Assembly (NCBI GenBank): GCA_029210585.1
Contig: JARGFP010000015.1
Location: 1-64,000 of the forward strand
Direction of reading: 5' to 3'
Length of the DNA stretch: 64,000 nt
From: Bacteroidales bacterium
GTDB lineage: Bacteria; Bacteroidota; Bacteroidia; Bacteroidales; GCA-2748055
The position numbers and the translations under genes were made by a program. A model generated the notes under the pieces. The model made no database searches and had not been told where the DNA came from. It saw only the letters and a list, made by a program, of their open reading frames with translations. Positions 16,544 through 25,595 of this stretch are shown here, piece by piece (the stretch's first letter is position 1; each line of letters opens with the position of its first letter).

Positions 16544-19231
16544 CTAAATTTGTGTGGTCTTGATAAATTTTGTTGTAAAGTTCCCCGAGGTACCTGTCAC
16601 CCGGATAAAATAAAGTCCCTCCGGGAGCTGGCTGATGTCTACCGGCCCATTATTGAGTGCACTCATTCCCAGCTGCATGACCTTATGTCCATCTGCTGAA
16701 AGTATTTCAACGCGACCGGGGAGGCTCTGAAATTCTTTACTCCTGAAATGCAGGAAATCACCAGCTGGATTTGGATAGATTTCTACTCCAGGTGCTGTTT
16801 TCAGGTCTGTGTTTTCCACAAGGCTGAATGCAAGCTTTGCAAATTGCTCCCCACTTTCAACAGCGTCAATATAAGCAGGGTCGGTGGCTGATTCCAGCGC
16901 CTTCATGGCGATGCTGAACGTATATTCACCTGCTTCGGTTTTCGGTAGCACATAATCGCTGACATCCCACCGGCAACCAACAGTTTCATTGTTGCTGCTC
17001 ACGCTCAGAGATGAAACAGGATCTCCTGAAAGATCGGGTTGCGAGAGCCAGGTAAGCTGCATCTCTCCCCAACTGTTGTCATCTATCCCGAACACACCAA
17101 GTTCCACCGTGGATCGCCTGGTATTGACTCCGGCCATGAGCTCAACCTTGTTAAAGGATGCAGGAAGCTGCAAAGGATCAATGTCAAATCCAAAAAAAGC
17201 AATTCTGGTGTAATTGTCTGAAGACGAACTCTTTACAAGTACTTCAATATCTTCTCCATAATTGTCTCCATTGTAATCGCCACCCCTGACATAGGTATCC
17301 TTCACTGCGGCATTCCAGGCCAGTTCCCTGAGTACAATCCTCAAGGTATCCATAGCAGATAGGGCATTTAATTCAGAGCGGATTACTACGATTCCCTCCC
17401 CTGCTTCACCGGGTTCTACAACAATATTCAGGATGCTGCCTTCAACAGTTGCGCCAAACGGTGCCCCCGGGGTAATATAATCGATGCTGTAGTTGAGTTC
17501 CTTACTCTCATCACCTTTCAAAACAAATACCTCGGAAAGTTCGATCTCCCGTTCCACCGGTTTGTATACAATGATCTCACCAAGTGGCTGGTCAACTATG
17601 ATCCTGATGTCCTTAATGATCCTGATCGATGCCGGAGCAAATTCAAGGTTGTTGTTCAGATAACCGTCACTGGTAAATACTTCGAGTGAATCACCCGTAA
17701 GATCCGTATTTGAATAGAGCACTGCTTTGAACCCGTCTGCCAGTTTTACAGAGATAATGTCCCCAGCCTGCATGCCAAGTGTTACCAGGTCAGTTCCGGA
17801 ATAATCCCCTGCTGCCAGGCCTGTCCCCGTTCCCAAAAAATTGAGTGTATCATAGATCATTGCCTGGTTGTCTTCCGGCAGCGGCTTGAGATAATTCCTC
17901 AGTCCGTAAATATCCCTGGTAATCTTTCCCAGCGAATTTTTCAGCGGTGCGTACCAGGTGCCATTCTCATTGATAAAACCCTTGTTTACATCCGGGTTGA
18001 TATCGTCCTGGAAACGGTGCCATTGCACCCCAACACATCCCCGGGTTTCCAGCATCCTGAGCGTAAAGTTCTCAAAGTAGATCGCCCGGTCGGTTTGCGT
18101 CGGTACTTTGTTCCCTGCCCCGCTTGCATTTGGCATTCCTACATCATATGCCTTGGCATAAAATTCTGAGATCAGGAAGGGCTTGTTGCTCTCTTCGAGC
18201 CACATTCCGAGGGTCTCCATGGGCGGATTATACGGGCCATAGAAATTGACACTGATCACGTCCACGTATTTCCCCGCTTCCCGGAATATAGAGGGTTTAT
18301 ATTTGGCAGCTCCATGCAGCCGGCTGCCAAGGATCAGGAGATCCGGCGCAACCGCACGTATGGCAGCGTGCACGATGCGGTAGTAAGTGCCCATCACATA
18401 CCCATGAAATTCCTCGCGATCCGTGTCATCGATGGTATATCCCTCCCCCTTCCTGTTCAACATCCACTGATGCGCAGCGATGTAATTGGGGTCTGAAGGA
18501 TGCACATCCAGGAAGCGTTCGAGCAAGACGCCGTAGGTCGTATTGTCATAATTAGGCAACTCATTATCGGTAAAAACACCTATACAAAACGGGTCATCGG
18601 CAAGGGGAATGACCTCGTCGGCTATGTTCCCGGCATAGGTTACGAATTCAGGATCGAACACCCCGATCACTCCTTTATTATACAGATCCTTCAGCCGTTG
18701 TGTGGTGTTCTTGTAACTTAGCATAAAATTAACCCGTGTCACATAAGGCATATCAGGTCCCATGAAACTATTGATATTCTCGTAAACAGACCAGTTACCG
18801 AGCGAATTGAAACCCGCCGCAACAAGGTCTTCCGGCATGTTGATATTTGGATAATAGGAGTTTACCGAATTGGGTGCGACACTGAAAAAGGGATGTCCCA
18901 GTGGATCGACCAGGTACCAGTACCCATCTATTTGTTCGGTACGAAAATGCCCGGTAGCTTCCAGCTGCAGCCCTTTCCATCCGAAATACGCATCCAGCGG
19001 GGCGTTTGTCGGTACATCGCGCAGAATCCTGGCAGGTTCCGTATTGCCGGGCGAAGTACCTACGCCTCCTAATGTATCAACAAGAACAAAACGGGCCTCA
19101 ACGACCGTATCTGTATCTTCTCCCGTTGTCTGAAGGGGAGAAGGTATTGCGGCATTTACCACCATTGAAACAGCCACCATGATCAGCGTCAACAGGGTTG
19201 CGGGATAAAAATGGGATGTGTATTTCATCAT
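16544..19231 (-). CDS. GH50/agarase-like glycoside hydrolase with CBM96-type domain and T9SS type A tail
   Basis: An 895-residue secreted enzyme. After the signal peptide, the catalytic domain opens with GYWYLVDPLGHPFFSVAPNS, a pattern familiar from GH50-type beta-agarases and relatives in the GH-A clan. Glu224 (FTDNELPNY) is the likely acid/base and Glu356 (LISEFYAKA) the likely nucleophile; HRFQDD follows. An immunoglobulin-like linker leads to a CBM96/DNRLRE-type domain at about 680-810 (VKDTYVRGGDYNGDNYGEDI), similar to the one in the beta-helix protein of this locus. A T9SS type A tail (VEIYPNPAGDFLHF) ends the protein. It likely acts on the cell surface. GH50 is a best guess from motif; a neighbouring clan GH-A family is possible. 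Confidence 0.78.
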   Translation of the reverse strand: MMKYTSHFYPATLLTLIMVAVSMVVNAAIPSPLQTTGEDTDTVVEARFVLVDTLGGVGTSPGNTEPARILRDVPTNAPLDAYFGWKGLQLEATGHFRTEQIDGYWYLVDPLGHPFFSVAPNSVNSYYPNINMPEDLVAAGFNSLGNWSVYENINSFMGPDMPYVTRVNFMLSYKNTTQRLKDLYNKGVIGVFDPEFVTYAGNIADEVIPLADDPFCIGVFTDNELPNYDNTTYGVLLERFLDVHPSDPNYIAAHQWMLNRKGEGYTIDDTDREEFHGYVMGTYYRIVHAAIRAVAPDLLILGSRLHGAAKYKPSIFREAGKYVDVISVNFYGPYNPPMETLGMWLEESNKPFLISEFYAKAYDVGMPNASGAGNKVPTQTDRAIYFENFTLRMLETRGCVGVQWHRFQDDINPDVNKGFINENGTWYAPLKNSLGKITRDIYGLRNYLKPLPEDNQAMIYDTLNFLGTGTGLAAGDYSGTDLVTLGMQAGDIISVKLADGFKAVLYSNTDLTGDSLEVFTSDGYLNNNLEFAPASIRIIKDIRIIVDQPLGEIIVYKPVEREIELSEVFVLKGDESKELNYSIDYITPGAPFGATVEGSILNIVVEPGEAGEGIVVIRSELNALSAMDTLRIVLRELAWNAAVKDTYVRGGDYNGDNYGEDIEVLVKSSSSDNYTRIAFFGFDIDPLQLPASFNKVELMAGVNTRRSTVELGVFGIDDNSWGEMQLTWLSQPDLSGDPVSSLSVSSNNETVGCRWDVSDYVLPKTEAGEYTFSIAMKALESATDPAYIDAVESGEQFAKLAFSLVENTDLKTAPGVEIYPNPAGDFLHFRSKEFQSLPGRVEILSADGHKVMQLGMSALNNGPVDISQLPEGLYFIRVTGTSGNFTTKFIKTTQI

Positions 19232-19620
19232 TCTAAAATCATATGTTAATTTTCAGGTTCTCTCAGCGATATTGTTGTAGCCTGACTTCTATAGTGCCGG
19301 CTATCATTATGCGGGATTAAAAATAGCACCCCCACACAAATAAAGGTTGCAATGTAAGTCAATATGGTTCCTTTTTTGTTCAGAGATGAGATTGCGCTGC
19401 AGTATGGTATTGAGCCGGTATGCAAAAGATCATTCAGAAAACCTTATCGTACGATCCGGGCAACACAGACAAAAATATTTAGTGTGAAATTAGTGTATTT
19501 TTGTGAGCGTCTGCAATGAAGAAAACACTGTGAAAAGCCACCCGTTTGTTGTCCTCTGAACAACACGCATAGAAAACAATTCCTCAGATGAACTTGCCAA
19601 CCTGCAGTGCCGGATGTATC
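19232..19620. other. 389-bp intergenic region with promoter-like elements
   Basis: No gene is seen here between the GH50-like start and the CotH stop. On the minus strand TATTTTTG (19470-19477) matches the -7 consensus and could serve the GH50-like gene. On the plus strand TATTTTTG occurs at 19496-19503 with no plus-strand gene after it. A direct repeat TTAGTGT (19479-19485 and 19490-19496) has an 11-bp period, one helical turn. No terminator with a T-run was found. Confidence 0.4.
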
Positions 19621-22600
19621 TCACTTCACCTTTAACACCCTGCGCATATGTATGGAATCCGGTGTTTCCAGTTGCAGGATATACATGCCCGGTGCAGTTG
19701 AAGGGGTCCAATTGATTTCGTGGAATCCATCCCTGAATTTCCTGTCAGCAAGTACCTCTACCTGCCTTCCATGCAGATCATACACAACCAGTTTCAGATG
19801 CTGGTAGGTATCGGAGTACAAAGTAACCGTAGTGTTCCCGGTAAAAGGATTCGGATAATTTCCCAAAAGCAGGTCTCCTGAAACGCTTTCCTCCGTAATG
19901 ATGCCGTCCGGGATTTCAAAATTCCTGCTGCCCGGGGTACCATACTTTTCCCCGGAAACTTCCCATGCGCCGGCGCTAAAATTATCCATTTCCGGCGAAC
20001 GCAATGAGAGTGTGAACCCTTCAGGCACATCCGGCCAGGGGGAGGCTGGTTCATACGACACAATGTTCACCAGCGTGTTTTCAGCGTCGTACAGCCGCAC
20101 CACGTCCCCCACACTGCTGAGTCCAAAATTAAAATTTCCCTCATACGTATCGAAATCGGCATGCAATTCACGGAACTTGAATTTGTCCCTGCAGACCACG
20201 TAATATCCATAGGGATTTATCACGGTCCCCTCACTGATCCGGTACATGTGTTCCCCTTTGCTATCCTGCAGTTTCCAACCCGACAGGTCAACATACTGGT
20301 CACTCCTGTTGTGTAATTCTACCCAGTCTTCACTGGACCTGACGCTGTCGGGAGCATAACAAATCTCGTTGATGATGACCCTGGAAAAAAACGGATCCTC
20401 AGCAGGTTCAAAATGCGCAGTTAATGAATGTGCGGAGGATAAATCGATGGATATGCATTGTGCATCAGACTGTGTGTCACCGGACCAGCCGGCAAATTCA
20501 TACCCCCCGGGGGAAACAGCTGTAAGCACCACAGGAACGTCCTCAAAGTATGTGCCGGTCCATGGAAAATCACTGATCAGTAGAGTATTCAGCTTTATTG
20601 TCCCCTGCACATTACCGGCCACATCCAATTTCAGGTCGTGTTTCCCTCCCAGTCCAAAGGTGCTGATAATATGACTCTGCACCATGGCAGACCGGAGTGA
20701 AGCAAAATACTTCAGATCGTTGGTCCTGCTGACCCAGGTCTGGTAATTGCCTCCCCACCTGTTGGTGTGTTGTACCATTTCCCCTTCTATCCGTTGCTTC
20801 AAAGAATCAATCTGAAGGTCCATGCTCTTTTTTTCGAAGGAAGTATTGATTTGATCGGCAAAGGTATTGATGAACCGGTATTTGAACTCCTGGTTATCCA
20901 GGAGCTTTCTTAACAGCAATGTGGACCAGGACGGATTAGGCCATGCATTGTTATCCGGATCCAATGCAAACTCCAGCGTGTTCACAGATACATTGTTCCT
21001 GTTCCAGAGTCCAAAGCCAAAATCTGTATCATAGATGATCCACCGCCAGCGTCCGTTCCTGTATGCGGGTCGCCAGTATTTGATATTGTTCCCGGGCCAG
21101 TCCTTGTTATCAAAATAGATCTGGGCAAGCTCATAATGAATGAAATTCTGAATTTCCATGCGCTGACAGACGTAATTATAATTTACTTCCAGCGCCATGT
21201 TGGAATTCCCCACAAAATTAAACAAGTTCCTGTAATGATCGTTGCTGCCGATAATTACATCCTGGTTGTTGGTGAGCAATTCCACCCTGTCGGGATCCAC
21301 CCCGGTATTCGACGCCAGAAAATGCTCATTGATCTTCTCGCGGATGTTGTGGATACCCCAGTATGCACCATTGAGATAAAGGACGGCCTGCCGTGCTTTC
21401 TGGTACTCGATGTGCATGCTTTCTGTAAGACTGGTCATCAGGATATCCCGGTACATGGATCCAGCTTCAGATCCTTGTCCGAACCAGTCATTCCCCGAAT
21501 TTCTCAGTACAAATGCCTCAAAATCGTATATGGGCGCATCCGGGAAAAGCTGATAATTTACCTTCCTGTCACCGTACTCTGCCCGGGCAAAAAGCGATAC
21601 GGACTTCTGAGGATGTCCCCGGGTATATCCCCCATAGATTTTCATCCCTGCCCCGATGCTAAAGGCAAGACTGTCATGTTCATCGTACATTTCGACATGC
21701 ACCGGGCGCTCCCAGTCGTTCCAGAAATTCGCACCGAAATATGGGAAATTGTTGCTCGCATTGGGCCCCATTACATACATCCCATATTCATGGTCCCAGA
21801 GATTATATGGATTGGTTGAGATGGACAATACCGGCAATCCTTCGTGCGCATTGGCAATGTAGGAATGAGCCACCACCTTCCCGGGCAGATATCCATGTTT
21901 GAGGATTACTGCCTTCACGACTGTATTTCCTGTGATTGCCACGGGATCGGCATAAAGCGCCGAAGTGATGTGAGGCGTTGTCCCATCTGTGGTATAATAG
22001 ATCGAATCACCTGGCGGTGCTGATATGGTAAGTTGAAATGGATCAGTGATCCTTCCCCCTGGCCTGGAAAAGACAGGCTGCGTTTCTACGTATCCCTGGT
22101 ATGCAAATGTAACATTGGATGAACCGGGCGTGGGAAGATCAAAAAGGTACCATTCACCCGGGATACCGGGTTTCCTTCCAAAGGAATGGTCCGGTACCTG
22201 CCAGCGGATAATCAGCGAATCGGTCACCTTACCTGCAGGCCCGGTAAGGTACAGTGTATCGCCGTCGGCATCCAGCCTGAAATTTGTATGAAAAGTCTCC
22301 GAAGAAAGTCCCAGAACTTCCGGGGCCGGACTGCCTGACTGTAGTTGCGACATCACGGAAAGGAACGGAATGGCAGACATATCGGAGGATGTTTCTGAAA
22401 CATTATGCACTTCGATCGCCAGGACATTTTCCCCATTCCTGAATACAGTGCCGGGGTCTGCTATATCAAACCGCTCCGGCCTTCCTCCGCTGTACATCTG
22501 TGCCTCCCTGTCCGGCGAAGCCAGGGTATTAAACTCCGGCGGATCACCCGACAGGTTTACCCTTCCGATCTCGATCCCGTTGATATAGGCGACAAACCCA

Positions 22601-23160
22601 TCGTCATAATCCATATGCAGCACTGCCTCCCGGATTTCCGCGGCATCTTCAATAACGAAACTTTTACGCATATAGACCGAAAGCGATTGCGAAATGACCG
22701 TTACATCGTCACCATCCCCGTAACCGATCCCGCCTGCACCGGCCTGCCACCAGGAATCATCATACCCGGTCTTCCTCCATCCATCCTCATTGGCTCCTGG
22801 GACAATGTATCGCCAGGTATCACCTTCTTTAACAATGGTCTTCCATTGAGAAGGGGTTGTTTTGATATCCTTGCCGGAAGCAAATACCACCAGGAATTCC
22901 CCGGGCTGAAGGTAATATTGCAGGAAATTCCATTGTTCCTTCAGGCTGCTGTCATCGCCCAACCCATAGCCCTCCAGGTTCACTGGTTCGGCACTCGTAT
23001 TGGTGAGTTCGATCCAGTCATTGTATTCCCCGTCGGTGTCTGACAACACACTTGAATTTGAAGCACAGACTTCATTGATCAATAGCTGGGCATCTGTCCC
23101 CTGGATGTTCAGAAGAAAAACTACGTACAAAGCGAAAATATATTGTAATCCCTTCTTCAA
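19621..23160 (-). CDS. CotH-family kinase protein with lamin-tail domains and T9SS type A tail
   Basis: No in-frame ATG exists near the N-terminus. A TTG at 23160 gives an ideal signal peptide (MKKGLQYIFALYVVFLLN) and 1179 residues. Order: lamin-tail domain (INEVCASNSSVLSDTDGEYN), jelly roll with an YINGIEIGR loop, chitobiase-like domain (IYYTTDGTTPHITSA), and CotH domain at about 445-830. A second lamin-tail domain (INEICYAPDSV) and a sorting tail (YPNPFTGNTTV) complete it. CotH proteins are atypical secreted kinases. Here the KDWPGNNIKYW segment (Asp687) and YDTDFGFG (Asp711, Asp713) supply a plausible catalytic and metal-binding set 24 residues apart. Its role in a sugar locus is unknown; surface protein or glycan phosphorylation is a guess. 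Confidence 0.85.
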   Translation of the reverse strand: MKKGLQYIFALYVVFLLNIQGTDAQLLINEVCASNSSVLSDTDGEYNDWIELTNTSAEPVNLEGYGLGDDSSLKEQWNFLQYYLQPGEFLVVFASGKDIKTTPSQWKTIVKEGDTWRYIVPGANEDGWRKTGYDDSWWQAGAGGIGYGDGDDVTVISQSLSVYMRKSFVIEDAAEIREAVLHMDYDDGFVAYINGIEIGRVNLSGDPPEFNTLASPDREAQMYSGGRPERFDIADPGTVFRNGENVLAIEVHNVSETSSDMSAIPFLSVMSQLQSGSPAPEVLGLSSETFHTNFRLDADGDTLYLTGPAGKVTDSLIIRWQVPDHSFGRKPGIPGEWYLFDLPTPGSSNVTFAYQGYVETQPVFSRPGGRITDPFQLTISAPPGDSIYYTTDGTTPHITSALYADPVAITGNTVVKAVILKHGYLPGKVVAHSYIANAHEGLPVLSISTNPYNLWDHEYGMYVMGPNASNNFPYFGANFWNDWERPVHVEMYDEHDSLAFSIGAGMKIYGGYTRGHPQKSVSLFARAEYGDRKVNYQLFPDAPIYDFEAFVLRNSGNDWFGQGSEAGSMYRDILMTSLTESMHIEYQKARQAVLYLNGAYWGIHNIREKINEHFLASNTGVDPDRVELLTNNQDVIIGSNDHYRNLFNFVGNSNMALEVNYNYVCQRMEIQNFIHYELAQIYFDNKDWPGNNIKYWRPAYRNGRWRWIIYDTDFGFGLWNRNNVSVNTLEFALDPDNNAWPNPSWSTLLLRKLLDNQEFKYRFINTFADQINTSFEKKSMDLQIDSLKQRIEGEMVQHTNRWGGNYQTWVSRTNDLKYFASLRSAMVQSHIISTFGLGGKHDLKLDVAGNVQGTIKLNTLLISDFPWTGTYFEDVPVVLTAVSPGGYEFAGWSGDTQSDAQCISIDLSSAHSLTAHFEPAEDPFFSRVIINEICYAPDSVRSSEDWVELHNRSDQYVDLSGWKLQDSKGEHMYRISEGTVINPYGYYVVCRDKFKFRELHADFDTYEGNFNFGLSSVGDVVRLYDAENTLVNIVSYEPASPWPDVPEGFTLSLRSPEMDNFSAGAWEVSGEKYGTPGSRNFEIPDGIITEESVSGDLLLGNYPNPFTGNTTVTLYSDTYQHLKLVVYDLHGRQVEVLADRKFRDGFHEINWTPSTAPGMYILQLETPDSIHMRRVLKVK

Positions 23161-23230
23161 ATTAATTGATTTTAACCTGGTTTTCGGCTTTTCATAAAAG
23201 CTTAAAAAACTAGTCTGTATGAATAAGACA

Positions 23231-23262
23231 CAACAACCAAGCAAACAGATGCATGGTTGTTG
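23231..23262 (-). promoter_or_regulatory. stem-loop in the leader of the CotH gene
   Basis: Arms CAACAACCA (23231-23239) and TGGTTGTTG (23254-23262) are perfectly complementary. Three more pairs form inside after one mismatch, leaving a 6-nt loop. It lies about 70 nt before the TTG start of the CotH gene and just downstream of the GH43 stop. No T-run follows on the minus strand, so a processing or translation-control hairpin is more likely than a terminator. Confidence 0.4.
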
Positions 23263-23288
23263 AAAAACCGTGAAGATAACAACTAATA

Positions 23289-24344
23289 TTAATTCCCGGT
23301 GCCTGAAGGAACCTCAAGTTTGGTATTAACCGAATAGGGTTCTCCGAAAACCGGGACACCATCCTCGTCCCATGAAAATTCCTGCGCACGCATGCTTCTG
23401 CCGGCACATTCATTGCTTGAAGCCCGCTTTGCATGATACACGATCCAGTCCTCTTCCAGGTCAGGGGATTTGGTAAAACAATTATGACCGGGACCATATA
23501 CACTGCTGTCGGGATTCTGACCAAACACCTGCAGCCGGGAGCGCGACCATGAGGCGGGATCCAGCAAATCGGCATCCTTTTGTGCAGAAAACATCCCCAA
23601 TCCATAATTGTCATCCCAGCAGGCACCTGCAGAATAGATGATAAAGATTTGATCCCCCGGGCCTTCAAGGAATTGGGGACCTTCAAGGATTTCCCGCGGC
23701 GGTGTCTTTTCCCAGTCATAAATGGGCAATCCCAGGACCACCTCATTTTCTATTTCCGCAGGGGCTGTCATTTTTGACAGTATGATTCCGCTCTGGTTGC
23801 CGATGTAAGGAGAGTATGCAAAATAACGTGTGCCTTTATATTCAAACACGTTCCCGTCGATACCCGGGTATTTGGTATCCACCTTTCCAAGCTCTTCCCA
23901 GGAATCATCGAAGGGATTCTCCGATGTGTTTTGCATTACGTGCACATAGCGGTGCTGATCATCGCCAAATGCAGCATCTGTGGCGGAATAATAGATATAC
24001 CAGGTATCATCAAAATAATGAATTTCCGGGGCCCAGATACAGCAGGAATTGCTTCCGGTAGCAGGCATGGTCCAGATCACCTTATTCTCCCCTGCCTCCA
24101 GGTCTGTAAAGGAAACCGATCTCCATAACTGCAACCTGTCTTGTCTTGTCACCATGGTGTAATAGAGGCCATCGGTATGGAGATATACATATGGATCTGC
24201 CCCTTGTTCAAGGATCGGATTTGTAAAATAGGCCTTATCTGCATTGCTGTTTCCGGCATCATTATTCTCACTATTCTGTTTTCCACAGGCCAGCAGCAGA
24301 ATTGTCATTGCAGCCAACACCCATATTTTTATTACTAATTTCAT
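23289..24344 (-). CDS. GH43 family lipoprotein (arabinofuranosidase/xylosidase-like)
   Basis: A 351-residue lipoprotein with lipobox LLACG (Cys20), so probably anchored in the outer membrane. The mature part is a five-bladed beta-propeller of GH43 type. The three expected acids are visible: Asp50 in GADPYVY (base), Asp163 in GIDGNVF (pKa modulator) and Glu221 in ILEGPQF (acid). GH43 enzymes are inverting hydrolases, mostly alpha-L-arabinofuranosidases, beta-xylosidases or galactosidases; the subfamily cannot be fixed here. It lies 28 bp downstream of another GH43-type gene, so the two are probably cotranscribed. Confidence 0.87.
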   Translation of the reverse strand: MKLVIKIWVLAAMTILLLACGKQNSENNDAGNSNADKAYFTNPILEQGADPYVYLHTDGLYYTMVTRQDRLQLWRSVSFTDLEAGENKVIWTMPATGSNSCCIWAPEIHYFDDTWYIYYSATDAAFGDDQHRYVHVMQNTSENPFDDSWEELGKVDTKYPGIDGNVFEYKGTRYFAYSPYIGNQSGIILSKMTAPAEIENEVVLGLPIYDWEKTPPREILEGPQFLEGPGDQIFIIYSAGACWDDNYGLGMFSAQKDADLLDPASWSRSRLQVFGQNPDSSVYGPGHNCFTKSPDLEEDWIVYHAKRASSNECAGRSMRAQEFSWDEDGVPVFGEPYSVNTKLEVPSGTGN

Positions 24345-24372
24345 GCTTCCTTTGTTTTTTTATTTACAGATT

Positions 24373-25425
24373 CTATTCTTCTATGCCAACCGGCAACTGC
24401 GATGCTTTACCAAAATGATCCACCAGCCTCTTATACTCATCCATCGAGATTGTAATCATACAACCGTGCCTGACTGTAGGTGGCATGGAATACTTATCCC
24501 AGGTGCTGAAAAAGGTATACCCTGAAATCTTGTACCACGGACCTTCCGGGTTCCTGGCAACTGAAAGTCCATAGGATATACCAGGGTATTGTTCATAGTA
24601 CATGTACCAGAATGTATCGTCCGGCGAAGGAATGATCATGGGCGCTTCATTGAAATTCGGACTGACGGGGTCGCCCGGATAAGAATAAGGTCCAAGCAGG
24701 GAACCGGTGCTACCAATCCTGATGGTCTTGCCGGTTACCCATTCCGGGGTCGGATACCGCTCATCTTTTACAATCGCGTAATACGTGTCATCTATCTTCC
24801 TGATGATTACATCGATTGTCGCCATGTCCCATTCGAAAAGGCGACGGGGAAATGCTGAAAATTCCACCAGGTCCTTCGATGTTACATACAATGTCCGCTG
24901 GCTGGCCCAGTATTTTTCCGGGTCCTCTTCATCCCAGTCATGGGGAGTATGCCAGGTCATTACATATGTCTCCGAATCCTGATCATAGAACAGTTTCGGG
25001 GCACCTATCCTGGGAAGTGCATGTTCATATCCAGGGGTCTTTTGCAGATCTGGTGTGTAGTCTGAATGATGTTCCCAGGTGACCAGGTCTTCGGAGACCC
25101 AGATGTTGATATCCGGCGCAGCATCATTTTTATTGCCGGCGATATAATATCGCCCGTCGTGCCCCTTGCAGATATCCGGGTGACCCCTGTAAGCATCAAA
25201 CACCCGCTCGCCGTCATTGAGAAGTTCCCAATGCAAGCCATCCAGGCTCACCGTGTAATATAATTTACCATAATCGGCATGTGTCATATGTGCAAAAAGA
25301 TAGGCCTCATGTACAGGCGCTCCTTCTTTTACTTGTCCGGGCGGATCGGGTTGTTGGGCACAGGCCGCGCTGTTCCAAATGATTAACATTATCACAGCTG
25401 CAATGGTTGTTTTTAAATTTTTCAT
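24373..25425 (-). CDS. five-bladed beta-propeller glycoside hydrolase, GH43-like
   Basis: A 350-residue secreted protein starting at MKNLKTTIAAVIML; an upstream extension of 42 codons is cysteine-rich and not secretory. The signal peptide ends near NSAACAQQ, which could also be a weak lipobox. The repeated W/Y-rich blades and acidic motifs (GHPDICKGHDGRYYIAGN, FEWDMATIDVII, NFNEAPMII) place it among GH43/GH117-type propeller hydrolases. The general base could be the Asp of GHPDI and the acid the Glu of NEAPMI, but this is inference. It lies between the GH5-like gene (170 bp gap) and the GH43 lipoprotein gene. Confidence 0.72.
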   Translation of the reverse strand: MKNLKTTIAAVIMLIIWNSAACAQQPDPPGQVKEGAPVHEAYLFAHMTHADYGKLYYTVSLDGLHWELLNDGERVFDAYRGHPDICKGHDGRYYIAGNKNDAAPDINIWVSEDLVTWEHHSDYTPDLQKTPGYEHALPRIGAPKLFYDQDSETYVMTWHTPHDWDEEDPEKYWASQRTLYVTSKDLVEFSAFPRRLFEWDMATIDVIIRKIDDTYYAIVKDERYPTPEWVTGKTIRIGSTGSLLGPYSYPGDPVSPNFNEAPMIIPSPDDTFWYMYYEQYPGISYGLSVARNPEGPWYKISGYTFFSTWDKYSMPPTVRHGCMITISMDEYKRLVDHFGKASQLPVGIEE

Positions 25426-25595
25426 AATCATCATATTTAATATCCCATCGGTTTTAATGTGCAGGATCCTGTGCATAAACAGACCACAGCTGCAGCACGT
25501 AATCCCCAGCTGGTTCCCGCAGCCAAAACAAATCTCTCCTGGTTGACACACCCATGCAAAACTGAGAAGTTGGCCGGTGAGCGACGGTCGTTTGC

